From contig JACRND010000160.1 in assembly GCA_016234975.1 (NCBI GenBank), positions 1 through 5,811 of the forward strand: 5,811 nucleotides of DNA, in the 5' to 3' direction. The notes under the pieces were generated by a model, which was not told the DNA's origin, made no database searches, and worked only from the letters and a program-made list of their open reading frames with translations. Both the position numbers and the translations under genes were made by a program. This DNA comes from Nitrosarchaeum sp. GTDB lineage: Archaea; Thermoproteota; Nitrososphaeria; Nitrososphaerales; Nitrosopumilaceae. Below are positions 5,419-5,811 of this stretch, piece by piece (positions within the stretch are counted from its first letter, which is position 1; every line of letters begins with the position of its first letter).

Positions 5419-5811
5419 CGCGATAAGAAATTAGGCTCAATCTTCATGTGTGTAGTCGATCATAGTATCTTAGCAAAAGTTATTTTTGTTTTATGACTAA
5501 GACGATGTGCTTTTTTCAATAAAATTCCTGTTCAGAGTAGCATTGCTACAATCCAGTATTTTTACCTCTTCTGCTTTTCATCAATGCATATTCAGAACTT
5601 GTTGTTATTTCTGATTGTATGATGACAATGCAGAAAAACTGATAATCCAAAATAATTTCAATGCATTCTATCTAGCGAATCATTGAAAATTTATCAAATA
5701 CTGAATAATAAATACAACACATGCCGAATCTCAGACATACAGTATTCAAAATAAAGAAAATGTACTTTTTGTAATCTCTCTGAATATGTAAATAAACATA
5801 GAAAAACAAAA
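5419..5811. other. Gene-free AT-rich stretch upstream of psmA
   Basis: No convincing gene is visible in either strand; the longest start-to-stop frames are under about 20 codons. No tRNA T-loop (GTTCRANNC) or other structured RNA signature stands out. It does contain three copies of CAATGCA (5582-5588, 5626-5632, 5659-5665), a small perfect hairpin GTAGC-ATT-GCTAC (5537-5549), and TTAGCAAA (5470-5477), which is the inverse of TTTGCTAA next to the psmA TATA box (5403-5410). It may hold regulatory sites or a small RNA, or be the decayed end of a neighbouring unit. Confidence 0.5.

Noticed and set aside
5537..5549. Hairpin GTAGC-ATT-GCTAC as a terminator
   Set aside because: It has only five pairs with no following uninterrupted T tract, and no gene ends nearby.
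5532..5642. C/D-box-like guide RNA motifs: ATGATGA (5619-5625) with CTGA (5639-5642 and 5611-5614) on the plus strand; TTGATGA to CTGA over 53 bases (5584-5532) on the minus strand
   Set aside because: Neither has a full C-D'-C'-D set with a closing stem, and such short words are common at this AT content. RNA-seq would decide.
5697..5746. AATACTG / CAGTATT inverted repeat
   Set aside because: Seven pairs with a 36-base spacer and no extension; expected by chance in AT-rich DNA.
5718..5774. 17-residue frame from ATG 5720 on the plus strand and similar tiny frames on both strands
   Set aside because: They have no ribosome site, are too short and have no family resemblance.
1..5811. Mobile element, CRISPR array, tRNA or rRNA gene
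   Set aside because: No repeats with regular spacers, transposase-like frame, terminal inverted repeats, or tRNA/rRNA signatures were seen on either strand.

Overview
The window is a tightly packed archaeal block. Every gene lies on the minus strand, so transcription runs from right to left. The ribosomal proteins are of archaeal type, there is a proteasome alpha subunit, and a SPOUT-class RNA methyltransferase sits just upstream of the ribosomal protein L3 gene; together these place it firmly in the Archaea. The low GC content, short spacers, small ribosomal protein variants and overall protein style suggest a marine-type ammonia-oxidising lineage (Nitrososphaerota/Thaumarchaeota, Nitrosopumilus-like). 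That finer placement is inference from resemblance and not from a search.

Layout in transcription order: a gene-free AT-rich stretch (5360-5811) carrying the likely psmA promoter; psmA, proteasome alpha (5359-4622); a SPOUT RNA methyltransferase gene (4589-3777) interrupted by an in-frame TAA; a 36-residue single-span membrane protein (3767-3657); a 95-base spacer with an inverted repeat and promoter-like sequence; then the S10-type ribosomal cluster: L3 (3561-2566), L4 (2569-1757), L23 (1760-1494), S19 (1449-1054), L22 (1048-590) and the first 196 codons of S3 (588 to the left edge). Most junctions are overlaps or gaps of a few bases, and clear Shine-Dalgarno matches (GAGGT, GGTGA, GTGAT, GAGG) precede the internal genes, so the ribosomal genes look translationally coupled in one operon.

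The genes fit one theme: building the ribosome (five complete and one partial ribosomal protein, plus a probable ribosome-related RNA methyltransferase) and protein turnover (20S proteasome).

The main oddities are: (1) a TAA codon exactly where the methyltransferase family has a conserved basic residue; (2) L4 appears to start at CTG, with a CTGA overlap with the L3 stop; (3) rplB (L2), normally between L23 and S19, is absent; (4) a 13-codon mini-frame fills the L23-S19 gap, one base out of frame with S19; (5) the psmA and rplC upstream regions share a ten-base element. I found no mobile element, CRISPR array, tRNA or rRNA, and no convincing new multi-gene system.
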